Assembly (NCBI GenBank): GCA_947383275.1
Contig: CANDCW010000009.1
Span: 1-51,855 of the forward strand
DNA: 51,855 nucleotides
Direction of reading: 5' to 3'
Origin: an uncultured Bacillota bacterium
GTDB taxonomy: Bacteria; Bacillota; Clostridia; Oscillospirales; Oscillospiraceae
Shown here: piece by piece, positions 1 to 7,912 of the stretch
How the letters are laid out: the number at the start of each line of letters is the position of its first letter
Numbering within the stretch: position 1 is the stretch's first letter
The notes under the pieces: generated by a model
The model's database searches: none
Told to the model about the DNA's origin: nothing
What the model saw: only the letters and a program-made list of their open reading frames with translations
Position numbers and translations under genes: made by a program

Positions 1-857
1 ACACCGGCATCACCATCGCCGAGTACTTCCGGGACATGGGCTACGCCGTGGCCGTTATCGCCGACTCCACCTCCCGCTGGGCCGAGGCCCTGCGCGAGAT
101 GTCCGGCCGTCTGGAGGAGATGCCCGGCGAGGAGGGCTACCCCGCCTACCTGTCCTCCCGCCTGGCCCAGTTCTACGAGCGGGCCGGCTCCGTCTCCTGC
201 CTGGGCTCCGATGAGGACCGCCGGGGCAGCCTGACCGCCGTGGGCGCGGTCTCCCCTCCGGGCGGCGACCTGTCTGAGCCCGTCTCCCAGGCCACCATGC
301 GGATCGTCAAGGTATTCTGGGCCTTGGACGCCTCCCTGGCTTACCGCCGCCACTTCCCCGCCATCAACTGGCTGACCTCCCACACCTTGTATCTGGACTC
401 CCTGCGCCCCTGGTACGATGAGAATCTGGGCAAGGACTTCCTGATCAACCGGGAGTGGGCCATGTCCACCCTCCAGGAGGAGGCCAACCTGAACGAGATC
501 GTCCAGCTGGTGGGTAAGGACTCCCTGTCCGCCAAGGACCAGATCACCCTGGAGATCGCCAAGATGCTCCGGGAGGACTTCCTCCAGCAGAACTCCTTTG
601 TGGACATCGACTCCTACTCCGAGTACGACCGCCAGGCCCGGATGCTGGCCATGATCCGCCGCTACGAGGACCTGTGCCGGGACGCCTCCGACAAGGGCGG
701 CAGCCTCAATGACCTGTTCTCCATTCCTGTGCGGGAGAAGATCGGACGTGCCAAGTCGGTCAGGGCCGATGAGTACCGCGGCGCCTACGACGCCATTGAC
801 AAGGAGATGGAGGAGCAGATCGCGGCCATCGCCGAGAAGGGAGAGGATGAAGCGTGA
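1..857 (+). CDS. atpA: V-type ATP synthase subunit A, C-terminal part (5' end outside window)
   Basis: Catalytic A subunit of the V/A-type rotary ATPase, on the cytoplasmic V1 head. The frame is open from base 3, so the gene runs in from the left. About 284 codons of a family length near 585 are present, so the Walker A loop lies outside. Visible are the Walker B stretch VAVIADSTSRWAEALRE and the GEEGYPAYLSSRLAQFYERAG signature shared by V-type A subunits, followed by the alpha-helical C-terminal domain. The stop overlaps the GTG start of subunit B by four bases (GTGA), so the two are translationally coupled. Direction (synthesis or pumping, H+ or Na+) cannot be read here. Confidence 0.97.
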   Translation, partial: TGITIAEYFRDMGYAVAVIADSTSRWAEALREMSGRLEEMPGEEGYPAYLSSRLAQFYERAGSVSCLGSDEDRRGSLTAVGAVSPPGGDLSEPVSQATMRIVKVFWALDASLAYRRHFPAINWLTSHTLYLDSLRPWYDENLGKDFLINREWAMSTLQEEANLNEIVQLVGKDSLSAKDQITLEIAKMLREDFLQQNSFVDIDSYSEYDRQARMLAMIRRYEDLCRDASDKGGSLNDLFSIPVREKIGRAKSVRADEYRGAYDAIDKEMEEQIAAIAEKGEDEA

Positions 858-2242
858 TTCGTGAATATAAAACCATTCAGGAAATTTCCGGTCCTCTGAT
901 GGTGGTCAACCGGGTCCAGGGCGTCACTTACGACGAGCTGGCCGAAATTGAGCTCACCGACGGCACCGTCCGGCGCTGTAAGGTGCTGGAGGTCAACGGC
1001 GACTCCGCCGTGGTTCAGCTCTTCGAGTCCTCCGCCGGTATCAACCTGGCCGACTCTAAAATTCGCTTCCTGGGTCACCCCCTTCAGCTGGCCGTCTCCG
1101 GCGACATGCTGGGCCGGGTTTTCAACGGTATGGGCCAGCCCATTGACGGCGGCCCCGCCATTCTGGCCGATGAGTACCGGGATATCAACGGCTTGGCCAT
1201 GAATCCCGCCGCCCGGAACTACCCCAACGAGTTTATTCAGACGGGTATCTCCACCATCGACGGCCTGAACACCCTGGTCCGCGGCCAGAAGCTGCCCATT
1301 TTCTCCGGGTCCGGCCTGCCCCACTCCGCCCTGGCTGCTCAGATTGCCCGCCAGGCCAAGGTGCTGGACGGCGCCTCCAACTTCGCCGTGGTCTTCGCCG
1401 CCATCGGCATTACCTTTGAGGAATCGGAGTTCTTCGTCCAGGAGTTCCGCCGTACCGGCGCCATTGACCGAACGGTCCTGTTTACCAATCTGGCCAATGA
1501 CCCCGCCGTTGAGCGTATCGCCACGCCGCGTATGGCCCTTACTGCCGCAGAGTATCTGGCTTTCGAGAAGGGGATGCACGTTCTGGTCATCCTTACCGAC
1601 ATCACCAACTACGCCGAAGCCCTGCGTGAGGTATCCGCCGCCAAGAAGGAGGTCCCGGGCCGCCGCGGCTACCCCGGCTACTTGTACACCGACCTGGCTA
1701 CCCTCTATGAACGCGCGGGCCGTCAGGTGGGCAAGGAGGGGTCCATTACCATGATCCCCATTCTTACCATGCCCGAGGACGATAAGACCCACCCCATTCC
1801 CGACCTGACCGGCTATATCACCGAGGGCCAGATCATCCTGTCCCGCGAGCTGTTCCGCAAGGGCATCAATCCCCCCGTAGACGTGCTGCCCTCCCTGTCC
1901 CGCCTGAAGGACAAGGGCACCGGCGAGGGCAAGACCCGCGAGGATCATGCCAACACCATGAACCAGCTCTTCGCCGCCTACGCCACCGGTAAGGAGAACA
2001 AAGAACTGATGTCCATTCTGGGTGAGGCCGCGCTGTCTCCCACGGACCTGCTCTACGCCAAGTTCGCCGACGAGTTTGAGCGCCGGTATGTCTCCCAGGG
2101 AACGGACGAAAACCGCTCCATCTTTGAGACGCTGGATTTGGGCTGGGAGCTGCTGTCCATCCTGCCTACCAGCGAGCTGAAGCGGATTAAGCCCGAGCTG
2201 ATCGAAAAGTATCTGCCCAAGAAGGATCAAGGGGGGGTATAA
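854..2242 (+). CDS. atpB: V-type ATP synthase subunit B
   Basis: Non-catalytic nucleotide-binding B subunit that alternates with A in the V1 hexamer. At 462 residues it is full length for the family. The degenerate P-loop region reads SGSGLPHSALAAQIARQ near residue 150, and the family signature ITDITNYAEALREVSAAKKE is followed by VPGRRGYPGYLYTDLATLYER. The start is GTG, set by a GGGAGAGG-type Shine-Dalgarno and by overlap with the A stop codon. Subunit D follows with no gap. The order A-B-D matches bacterial ntp/atp V-type operons. Confidence 0.97.
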   Translation: MIREYKTIQEISGPLMVVNRVQGVTYDELAEIELTDGTVRRCKVLEVNGDSAVVQLFESSAGINLADSKIRFLGHPLQLAVSGDMLGRVFNGMGQPIDGGPAILADEYRDINGLAMNPAARNYPNEFIQTGISTIDGLNTLVRGQKLPIFSGSGLPHSALAAQIARQAKVLDGASNFAVVFAAIGITFEESEFFVQEFRRTGAIDRTVLFTNLANDPAVERIATPRMALTAAEYLAFEKGMHVLVILTDITNYAEALREVSAAKKEVPGRRGYPGYLYTDLATLYERAGRQVGKEGSITMIPILTMPEDDKTHPIPDLTGYITEGQIILSRELFRKGINPPVDVLPSLSRLKDKGTGEGKTREDHANTMNQLFAAYATGKENKELMSILGEAALSPTDLLYAKFADEFERRYVSQGTDENRSIFETLDLGWELLSILPTSELKRIKPELIEKYLPKKDQGGV

Positions 2243-2950
2243 ATGCCTTCCACAACAATCAACCCCACCCGACAGGAGCTGAACCGGCTGAAAAACCGCC
2301 TTAGAACGTCGATACGGGGCCACAAGCTTCTAAAGGACAAGCGGGACGAGCTGATGAAACAGTTCATGGACGTGGTGCGGGAGAACCGCGCCCTCCGCAA
2401 GCGGGTGGAGGAGGGCCTGATGCGGGCCCATGGCGCCTTTACCGTGGCCGCCGCCCTTATGTCGCCGGAGATGCTGGAGCAGTCCCTGCTCTACCCCAAG
2501 CAGTCGGTGGAGCTGGACATGACGTTCCAGAATATTATGTCGGTGGATGTGCCCCAGTATCAATTCCGCACCAGCAGCCAGGATCCCGGTGAGGTCTATC
2601 CCTATGGCTTTGCCCAGACCAGCGGCGAGCTGGACGACGCGGTGGACGCGCTTTCCCGTGTCTTCAGCGATATGCTGCGGCTGGCGGAGGTAGAAAAGAC
2701 CTCCCAGCTGCTGGCGGAGGAAATTGAAAAGACCCGCCGCCGCGTCAATGCCCTGGAATATGTCAAGATCCCCGAGATGCAGGCCAATATCAAGTATATC
2801 ACCATGAAGCTGGACGAAAACGAACGCGCCAACACCATCCGGCTTATGAAGGTGAAGGACATGATATTGAAGGAGGCTATTGAGGAGAAGCGGGCCGAGA
2901 CTGCCCACGCCATCGAAGCCTTTGGCGGGGGAGCGCCGGCACAGGCGTAA
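2243..2950 (+). CDS. atpD: V-type ATP synthase subunit D
   Basis: Central-stalk D subunit that couples rotation in the V1 head to the membrane ring. It is 235 residues, slightly longer than the usual 200-225. The N-terminal pattern NPTRQELNRLKNRLRTSIRGHKLLKDKRD is diagnostic, with long N- and C-terminal helices forming the coiled-coil shaft. The ATG follows the subunit B stop directly, with an AAGGGGGGG ribosome site inside the end of B. It is the last gene of the operon and is followed by a strong hairpin terminator. Confidence 0.96.
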   Translation: MPSTTINPTRQELNRLKNRLRTSIRGHKLLKDKRDELMKQFMDVVRENRALRKRVEEGLMRAHGAFTVAAALMSPEMLEQSLLYPKQSVELDMTFQNIMSVDVPQYQFRTSSQDPGEVYPYGFAQTSGELDDAVDALSRVFSDMLRLAEVEKTSQLLAEEIEKTRRRVNALEYVKIPEMQANIKYITMKLDENERANTIRLMKVKDMILKEAIEEKRAETAHAIEAFGGGAPAQA

Positions 2951-2963
2951 CAGTTCCGCTATG

Positions 2964-3005
2964 AAAGATGGTACTGCCTGGATGAGCCGGGCAGTACCGT
3001 CTTTT
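2964..3005 (+). terminator. Rho-independent terminator of the V-ATPase operon
   Basis: The arms AAAGATGGTACTGCC and GGCAGTACCGTCTTT pair over 15 positions with one G-T wobble around a short loop, and the 3' arm ends in a T tract. Confidence 0.85.
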
Positions 3006-3026
3006 ATCGGAAGGAAAGGAGCGGCC

Positions 3027-3620
3027 ATGAGTTTAGTGCAAGCGGTCATATGCGACAAATTTGCGTTTGTCTGCGGGGAGCAACAGCTGAACCTGAGTAA
3101 TGGCGGTGTGCTGCACAATTTCAGAAAGATTTTCAAGGTGAATAAAGATGTCATCATTGGCCTGTCAGGGGCGGTGGAGGACAACTATTACTTGTTTCAG
3201 GACTACTTGAATGTGGATTTTACCTTGAAAGAGGACTGTCCGGACAGCTTGGAGGTTGTGTTCGGTAAGGTTTCTGAGCGGCACCGGGAGATGGCGGAGC
3301 AGGGTGAGTGCGATGTGTTCAGCCTGGTCTGCGGCTGGAACGGCAGCGGGTTTGAGGCAAAGACCTTCTATGTCAGCTCCGCGTGCCCAGGAGACAGCAA
3401 GGTTACGGATGTGAAGCTGGACCACGAGAAGGACGCCAAACTGATTTCCTGCGGCGACAACCGGCACTATGACAATTTCATTGCGGGCGTATACCGGTAT
3501 GGGGTTACCGTCTATGGGATTCAGCGCGCATTTTGGGACGTGCTGTCCCAGGGCGTCATGTTTGACGAATATATCGACAAAAATGCCCAATTTGAGGTAA
3601 TTAGGAGGCCGGAACAGTAA
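3027..3620 (+). CDS. Hypothetical protein, possible Ntn-hydrolase (proteasome-like) fold
   Basis: A 197-residue soluble protein of unknown function. The start is the ATG after AAGGAAAGGA, because the longer reading frame would begin inside subunit D and cross the terminator. The N-terminal pattern (VQAVICDKFAFVCGEQ, then FRKIFKVNKDVIIGLSGAVED) resembles the first strands of HslV/proteasome-type Ntn hydrolases: a short strand, a charged turn, 'KIF.v...iig.sG', then a helix. The later 'VCGWNGSGFEAKTFYV' and 'LISCGDN' segments also fit that sandwich. No catalytic N-terminal Thr/Ser follows Met directly, since residue 2 is Ser and residue 3 Leu. The fold assignment is inference and peptidase activity is not claimed. 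It forms a monocistronic unit between two terminators. Confidence 0.8.
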   Translation: MSLVQAVICDKFAFVCGEQQLNLSNGGVLHNFRKIFKVNKDVIIGLSGAVEDNYYLFQDYLNVDFTLKEDCPDSLEVVFGKVSERHREMAEQGECDVFSLVCGWNGSGFEAKTFYVSSACPGDSKVTDVKLDHEKDAKLISCGDNRHYDNFIAGVYRYGVTVYGIQRAFWDVLSQGVMFDEYIDKNAQFEVIRRPEQ

Positions 3621-3656
3621 AAAAGCACCGCCTGAGCATTCAGGCGGTACTTTTTT
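3621..3656. terminator. Bidirectional terminator between convergent genes
   Basis: AAAAGCACCGCCTGA and TCAGGCGGTACTTTTTT form a stem with a short loop, an A run on one side and a T run on the other, so it can serve both the gene ending at 3620 and the minus-strand gene ending at 3655. Confidence 0.85.
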
Positions 3657-4854
3657 ACTGCTCTTTGCAAAGGAGAATGTCGTAATAAAATTTATCCAGC
3701 TTTTTCTGGGTGGGGAAGGTGGCCACGTACATCTGGTTGCCCATGGCGTCGGCCAGGACGTCGGGAATGCGGCCCACCATCTTCATCTGTCCGCCGTACT
3801 TTTTCATAATGGCCTCATGGTCGTAGACAAAGGGTTTGCCATCCCGGCGTCCGGCAAAAGCACAGAAGGCGTGTTCGCCGGTTTCCAAGGTGGAGTGGTC
3901 AAAGGCGATCATGTCCGCCCAGATCTTGTATACGTTGGTGGAGTTGGCAAAATTCATCATGTCCGGGGTAAATCCGCCGCAGGGGCGCATATTAACCTCC
4001 AGGGCCACCACATCGCCCTTTTTGCCCATTCCCTCCTGGTCCTGAGTGAGGCGGAAGAATTCGAAGTGGACGAAACGGCTCTTTACGCCGAAGCTCTTTA
4101 CGGTGGCCCGGCCGGCCTTGCGGATATCGGAGGCGAGGTCCCTGACAATGTAGTAGATGGAGTTGTCCTCCTCGTTGACAATGTCCATAATCGACATGGG
4201 GGTGACATTTCCCGTCTCAAAGATGGGCTCGCCTTTGGAGTCGATGATGGCGTCGTAGGAGTTGACCTCGGCGTGGATAAACTCCTCCATGATGTAGGTA
4301 GCGTCGGGATTTTTCGCATCCAGGAAGGCGGTCAGTTCCTTTAGGCTGGACAGCTTGTGGGTGTCCGACGCCCCCACGCCGTTGTCTGGCTTGACAACCA
4401 CGGGGTAGCCTACCTCTTTGATAAAGGCCCGGCAGTTTTTCAGATTGTCCACCAGGTGGTATCGGGCAGTAGGAATTCCCACAGCCTGGTAATATTCCTT
4501 CATCCTAGACTTGTACTTGATCCGGGGAATGTCCTCGGTTTGGAAGCCGCTGGCGATGTGAAAGTCGGTGCGCAGGGCGGCGTCCCGCTCCAGCCAGTAT
4601 TCGTTGTTGGACTCCAGCCAGTCGATCCGGCCGTATTTATGGATAAAGAAAGCTACCGCCCGGTAGACCGCATCATAGTCCTCCAAAGAATCTACCTTGT
4701 AGTACTCATTCAGGCTGCCCTTTAATTCGCCGGACAACTCATTATAGGGCTGATCTCCGATGCCCAGTACATTTATGCCGTTGTTTTTCAGCTCCCGGCA
4801 GAATTGCCAGTAGTTGGTAGGAAAGTTGGGGGAAATGAAGATCGCGTTTTTCAT
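3655..4854 (-). CDS. ATP-grasp domain ligase, substrate unknown
   Basis: A 399-residue cytosolic ATP-grasp enzyme of the carboxylate-amine/thiol ligase superfamily, expected to activate a carboxylate as an acyl phosphate. The N-terminal pre-grasp segment begins MKNAIFISPNFP. The ATP-binding lysine lies in PVVVKPDNGVGAS (K155), and the magnesium site is in ALEVNMRPCGG (E286, N288, R290). The long frame extends 32 residues upstream, but the ATG at 4854 is preceded by AAAGAGAG and begins with the expected strand, so it is preferred. It is the last of three minus-strand genes, downstream of two alpha/beta-hydrolase esterases. The substrate cannot be told from sequence. Confidence 0.9.
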   Translation of the reverse strand: MKNAIFISPNFPTNYWQFCRELKNNGINVLGIGDQPYNELSGELKGSLNEYYKVDSLEDYDAVYRAVAFFIHKYGRIDWLESNNEYWLERDAALRTDFHIASGFQTEDIPRIKYKSRMKEYYQAVGIPTARYHLVDNLKNCRAFIKEVGYPVVVKPDNGVGASDTHKLSSLKELTAFLDAKNPDATYIMEEFIHAEVNSYDAIIDSKGEPIFETGNVTPMSIMDIVNEEDNSIYYIVRDLASDIRKAGRATVKSFGVKSRFVHFEFFRLTQDQEGMGKKGDVVALEVNMRPCGGFTPDMMNFANSTNVYKIWADMIAFDHSTLETGEHAFCAFAGRRDGKPFVYDHEAIMKKYGGQMKMVGRIPDVLADAMGNQMYVATFPTQKKLDKFYYDILLCKEQ

Positions 4855-4880
4855 GGTTCTCACACACTCTCTTTGTCGGT

Positions 4881-5627
4881 TTATTGTCCGGGTTCGCCGC
4901 CCAGCAGCCAAGGGAAGAAGTAGCGTGCCTGCTTGTACCACCAAGGCCAATCGTGTACGCAGTCATGGCCCCAGAAATCCACCCAGGTGTGAATGCCCTT
5001 CCGGTAAAAAATGTCGGCCATCTGACGGGTGGTTTCCGGACGCTCCCAGGCGCCCTGGCCCACGCAAATGACGGCGCGCTGGCTGTTAAACAGGTCGATA
5101 TAGGGGTGGTCCTGGGGCAGGTTGGCCATATAGTGGACAGGGGAGTTTTGATAGACCACCTCATCCATATAGCCGTCAAAGCCATAATCGGCGTTGTAGA
5201 TACCGCTGAGGGCCAGCATTCCGTTGAATAAGTCGGGCCGGCGGAGGTAGAGGTTGGCGGCGTGGGTAGCGCCCAGGCTGCATCCGAAGGAGATAATGCC
5301 CGGCTGCTGGGTCCGGTCCAGAATGTAGGGGGCCATCTCCTTGGTGAGGTAGTCCATCCACTGCTCGTGGCGGCGGGCCCGCCAGTATGGATCGGTGTTT
5401 TTGTCGGACCAGGTCTCCTTGTCCATAGTGTCGATGGAAAAGACGATGATCTGTCCGGACTCGATGAAATGGGCCAGGGCTGCGGCCATGTGGAAGTCGC
5501 CGAAGTCGAAGAAGCGGCCGTCCTGACAGGGAATATAGAGTACCGGCCGGCCCGCGTGGCCATAGACCTGGCACTCCATGTCCCGCCCCAGAGAGGGGCT
5601 GTAGTCCTTGATATACTGTGTCTTCAT
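4881..5627 (-). CDS. Putative esterase, alpha/beta hydrolase (first of pair)
   Basis: A 248-residue alpha/beta hydrolase of the bacterial putative-esterase family (esterase D/FrsA/Fes-like). The nucleophile elbow is ISFGCSLGATHA (Ser117), and a likely catalytic histidine lies in FWGHDCVHDW near residue 226. There is no signal peptide or membrane segment, so it is cytosolic. The ATG at 5627 follows GGGAGGAAAAA, which decides the start over an upstream in-frame ATG. It sits 26 bases upstream of the ATP-grasp gene and 47 bases downstream of a second esterase of similar size, so the three are read as one operon. The substrate is unknown. Confidence 0.88.
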   Translation of the reverse strand: MKTQYIKDYSPSLGRDMECQVYGHAGRPVLYIPCQDGRFFDFGDFHMAAALAHFIESGQIIVFSIDTMDKETWSDKNTDPYWRARRHEQWMDYLTKEMAPYILDRTQQPGIISFGCSLGATHAANLYLRRPDLFNGMLALSGIYNADYGFDGYMDEVVYQNSPVHYMANLPQDHPYIDLFNSQRAVICVGQGAWERPETTRQMADIFYRKGIHTWVDFWGHDCVHDWPWWYKQARYFFPWLLGGEPGQ

Positions 5628-5674
5628 TTTTTCCTCCCTATAATGGCTCCCGCCTGCCGGCCGGGAGACAGCGT

Positions 5675-6445
5675 TCAAGTGTCCAGCTCATACATCAGCG
5701 TTTCCATAAAGAAGGGAATCTGCTTCTCCCAGCTGGCCTCGCAGTGGTCGCCGCCAGGGACAATGCGGCAGGTGAGCTTTACCCCGCGGGTGAGAAGCTG
5801 GCTGACGACCCGGGCAAACTGCCCCTGCATCAGCTCGTGGTTGCCCAGCTCCCGGGAGCCGTAGTCCATATACAAGACGGTGTCAGACCGCACCTGCGCG
5901 CCCCGCACCAGCCGGGCCAGGCGGTCGGGGGCAACCCACAGAGAGGGGGACAGGGCCGCAGCCCGGGAAAAGACATGGTTGTACTCCAATAGGGCGTACA
6001 AGCTCATTAGCCCACCCATAGAGCTGCCCGCGATAAAGGTGTGCTGCCGGTCGGGCAGTGTGCGGTACTTCCGATCAATCTGAGGCTTGAAGGTGTGGAC
6101 AAACCAGTCCATGGTGATGTTCCCCCGGCCTGTGACGTGGCCGAAGTCGGGTTCGTAGAAGGCGTAGGGCGAATACTCCGACAGCCGCCCGTTGTCAGGG
6201 TGGTGGTTGCATTCCACAGCGGCCACAATGAGCGGTACTTCACAGGCATCCAAATACTCTCCCAAGCCCCAGCTCTTGCCATAGGTGGCGTCGGAGTCAA
6301 AAAAGACGTTATGGCCGTCAAACATGTAGAGCACCGGATAGTGCCGCTCCGGTTCCCAGTCGTAGGAGCCGGGCAGATAGAGATAGACTCCCCGGGTTTC
6401 GTTTCCGGTGAGCTCCGGGATGGCCACGTTCCATTTCTGAATCAT
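5675..6445 (-). CDS. Putative esterase, alpha/beta hydrolase (second of pair)
   Basis: A 256-residue putative esterase. It opens with a beta-sheet edge (RGVYLYLPGSYDW) and the YPVLYMFDGHNVFFD segment typical of Fes/IroE/feruloyl-esterase-like proteins. Its nucleophile motif is FIAGSSMGGLMS (Ser142), with the histidine in VPGGDHCEASW near residue 231. No signal peptide is visible. The start is ATG 6445, 13 codons inside the longest frame, preceded by a GGGAGGG ribosome site. It is the first gene of the three-gene minus-strand operon, and a sigma-A-like promoter lies immediately upstream. It differs clearly from the neighbouring esterase, so the two are not a recent duplication. Confidence 0.9.
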   Translation of the reverse strand: MIQKWNVAIPELTGNETRGVYLYLPGSYDWEPERHYPVLYMFDGHNVFFDSDATYGKSWGLGEYLDACEVPLIVAAVECNHHPDNGRLSEYSPYAFYEPDFGHVTGRGNITMDWFVHTFKPQIDRKYRTLPDRQHTFIAGSSMGGLMSLYALLEYNHVFSRAAALSPSLWVAPDRLARLVRGAQVRSDTVLYMDYGSRELGNHELMQGQFARVVSQLLTRGVKLTCRIVPGGDHCEASWEKQIPFFMETLMYELDT

Positions 6446-6474
6446 GAAGTATCCCTCCCAATTTGTTCTTTGAC

Positions 6475-6503
6475 AGTTTATCACAGTGAAGTTAAAATTT
6501 CAA
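6475..6503 (-). promoter_or_regulatory. Candidate sigma-A promoter of the esterase/ATP-grasp operon
   Basis: Read on the minus strand: TTGAAA, a 17-base spacer, then TAAACT with a TG one base before the -10. It lies about 30 bases upstream of the first esterase start. The rest of the 6446-6636 gap shows no gene. Confidence 0.55.
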
Positions 6504-6599
6504 TTCTCACCCGCTCTTTTTTCCGTATTTCCTGATTGCGCCCCGGAAACAGCGGGGAATTTGTGAAATATCACGGGGACGGGCCCTCCGGCCCTATGG

Positions 6600-6605
6600 T
6601 AAAAT
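6600..6605 (+). promoter_or_regulatory. Possible extended -10 promoter of the TfoX-like gene
   Basis: TAAAAT preceded by TGG (extended -10), 31 bases before the start codon. No recognisable -35 at the proper distance. Confidence 0.35.
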
Positions 6606-6636
6606 GGAAACACAACCCAATTGAGGAGGAAAAAGT

Positions 6637-6897
6637 ATGTCTGAGCTGACGTCCATGCGAAATATTGGCGGGGAAATGGCCCGCAAACTTGCCGCTGTGG
6701 GGATAGACTCCCCGGAGAAGCTGAGGGAAACAGGCGCCAAACAGGCGTATTTTCGGGTAAAAGAGACCTTTCCCAATGTCTGCCTGGTGCACCTATACGC
6801 CCTGGAGGGGGCGATTACGGATCAGGAGTACAATCAACTGTCGGAGGAGACAAAAAAAGATTTGAAGGCGTTTAGTGATTTCTTGAGGAGAACATAG
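6637..6897 (+). CDS. TfoX/Sxy C-terminal domain protein
   Basis: An 86-residue protein consisting only of the C-terminal TfoX domain, a helix-hairpin-helix-like unit. Typical features are MRNIGGEMARKLAAVGIDSPEKLRETG followed by an AYFRVKETFPNVCLVHLYALEGAI segment. In Proteobacteria the full-length TfoX regulates competence. In Firmicutes the stand-alone C-domain has no settled role, so competence function should not be assumed. The start ATG follows GAGGAGGAAAAAGT. It is a single-gene unit ended by the hairpin at 6913. Confidence 0.88.
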   Translation: MSELTSMRNIGGEMARKLAAVGIDSPEKLRETGAKQAYFRVKETFPNVCLVHLYALEGAITDQEYNQLSEETKKDLKAFSDFLRRT

Positions 6898-6912
6898 CCA
6901 TTGTTTCCATGA

Positions 6913-6946
6913 GCCGGAGGACGATTTGAGTCCCCGGCGTTTTTTT
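6913..6946 (+). terminator. Rho-independent terminator after the TfoX-like gene
   Basis: GCCGGAGGAC and GTCCCCGGC pair around a 7-base loop, followed by GTTTTTTT. It separates the TfoX-like gene from spoIIIAA. Confidence 0.8.
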
Positions 6947-6976
6947 GTCATAACGCCCGGCTTGTCCTCATAGGAT
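6947..6976 (+). promoter_or_regulatory. Candidate sigma-E promoter of the spoIIIA operon
   Basis: GTCATAAC, a 14-base spacer, then CATAGGAT. This resembles the sporulation sigma-E consensus (TCATATT, 13-15 bases, CATACAAT), and spoIIIA is a known sigma-E target in Bacillus subtilis. The first in-frame ATG at 6975 falls inside the -10, which supports translation starting at 6999. Confidence 0.55.
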
Positions 6977-6998
6977 GGGACAAAGGCTGGTGAGCGGT

Positions 6999-7910
6999 AT
7001 GATACAAATGACAGCGGCGGAGAGCTATGTACAAGCAGTGAGGGTACTGCCCCCGCGCCTGCGGGAGGAGGCGCTGTCCGTTCCAGAGGAGGACCGTGTC
7101 CGGACGGAGGAGCTGCGCCTCCGGGCGGGCTGGCCCATGACGGCGGTGATGGAGGGGGCGGAGCGCCCCTTGGGCGGCACGCCGGTAGAGCCGCCGGAGC
7201 TGGAACGCCTGGTGGAGATTGCCAGCCAGGCCTCCCTCCACGCGGTACTGGATCAAATCCGCCGGGGCTATCTCACTGTGGAGGGAGGCCATCGCGTAGG
7301 CTTGTGCGGTACGGTCAATCTGCGGGGGGGTGAAATTCACGCCCTGCGGGCCATCTCCTCCGCCAGCCTGCGCATTGCCAGGCAGGTGAGGGGGACGGCC
7401 GCCCCGGTGCTGAGTGGGCTGTGCCCGGGCGGGCGGCTTGCGTCCACATTGGTTCTCGCCCCGCCCGGCCTGGGCAAGACCACCCTTCTGCGGGACTTGA
7501 TCCGGTCGGTGTCGGAGGGGGAGGGGTGCATGCCCCTCCGGGTGGCCCTGGCTGACGAGCGGGGGGAAGTGGCGGCGCTGTATAACGGTGTTCCCCAGCT
7601 GGAGGTAGGGCGGCGCACCGATGTAGCGGAGGGTTGTCCAAAAGCCCAGGGGCTGATGCTCCTGCTTCGGGCCATGAACCCCCAGGTGCTGGCGGTGGAC
7701 GAGATCACCGCGCCGGAGGATATAAAGGCCCTGACCGCCGCGGCGGGCTGCGGAGTTATCCTGTTGGCAACCGCACACGGGGAGGGCCGGGCCGATTTGG
7801 AGCGGCGCCCGCTGTACCGCCCGCTGCTGGAGGAGGGGCTGTTTCATCGTTTGATCCACATCCGCCGGGAGGGGGAGCGGCGGGTTTACACAGTAGAGGA
7901 GCTGAGGTAG
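6999..7910 (+). CDS. spoIIIAA: Stage III sporulation protein AA (ATPase)
   Basis: Mother-cell ATPase of the SpoIIIA-SpoIIQ channel that keeps the engulfed forespore active; it is related to type II/IV secretion ATPases. About 303 residues. The Walker A is APPGLGKTTLLRD near residue 155, followed by ALADERGEVAA and a Walker B-like VLAVDEITAPED. The N-terminal half carries the RRGYLTVEGGHRVGLCG segment typical of SpoIIIAA. The ATG at 6999 (upstream GGTGAG) is chosen over 6975, which has no ribosome site and lies within the proposed sigma-E -10. spoIIIAB begins three bases after the stop. First gene of the complete eight-gene spoIIIA operon. Confidence 0.95.
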   Translation: MIQMTAAESYVQAVRVLPPRLREEALSVPEEDRVRTEELRLRAGWPMTAVMEGAERPLGGTPVEPPELERLVEIASQASLHAVLDQIRRGYLTVEGGHRVGLCGTVNLRGGEIHALRAISSASLRIARQVRGTAAPVLSGLCPGGRLASTLVLAPPGLGKTTLLRDLIRSVSEGEGCMPLRVALADERGEVAALYNGVPQLEVGRRTDVAEGCPKAQGLMLLLRAMNPQVLAVDEITAPEDIKALTAAAGCGVILLATAHGEGRADLERRPLYRPLLEEGLFHRLIHIRREGERRVYTVEELR

Positions 7911-7912
7911 TG

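Noticed and set aside
785..2323. A 512-codon antisense frame over V-ATPase subunit B
   Set aside because: The sense strand is a clear subunit B; the antisense product is low-complexity Gly/Leu/Gln-rich with no family pattern.
3027..3620. Calling the gene a proteasome subunit or HslV
   Set aside because: Strand pattern is similar, but the catalytic N-terminal threonine and the HslU partner are missing, so only a fold-level suggestion is kept.
6637..6897. Inferring natural competence from the TfoX-like protein
   Set aside because: Only the C-terminal domain is present, and this stand-alone form has no shown competence role in Firmicutes.
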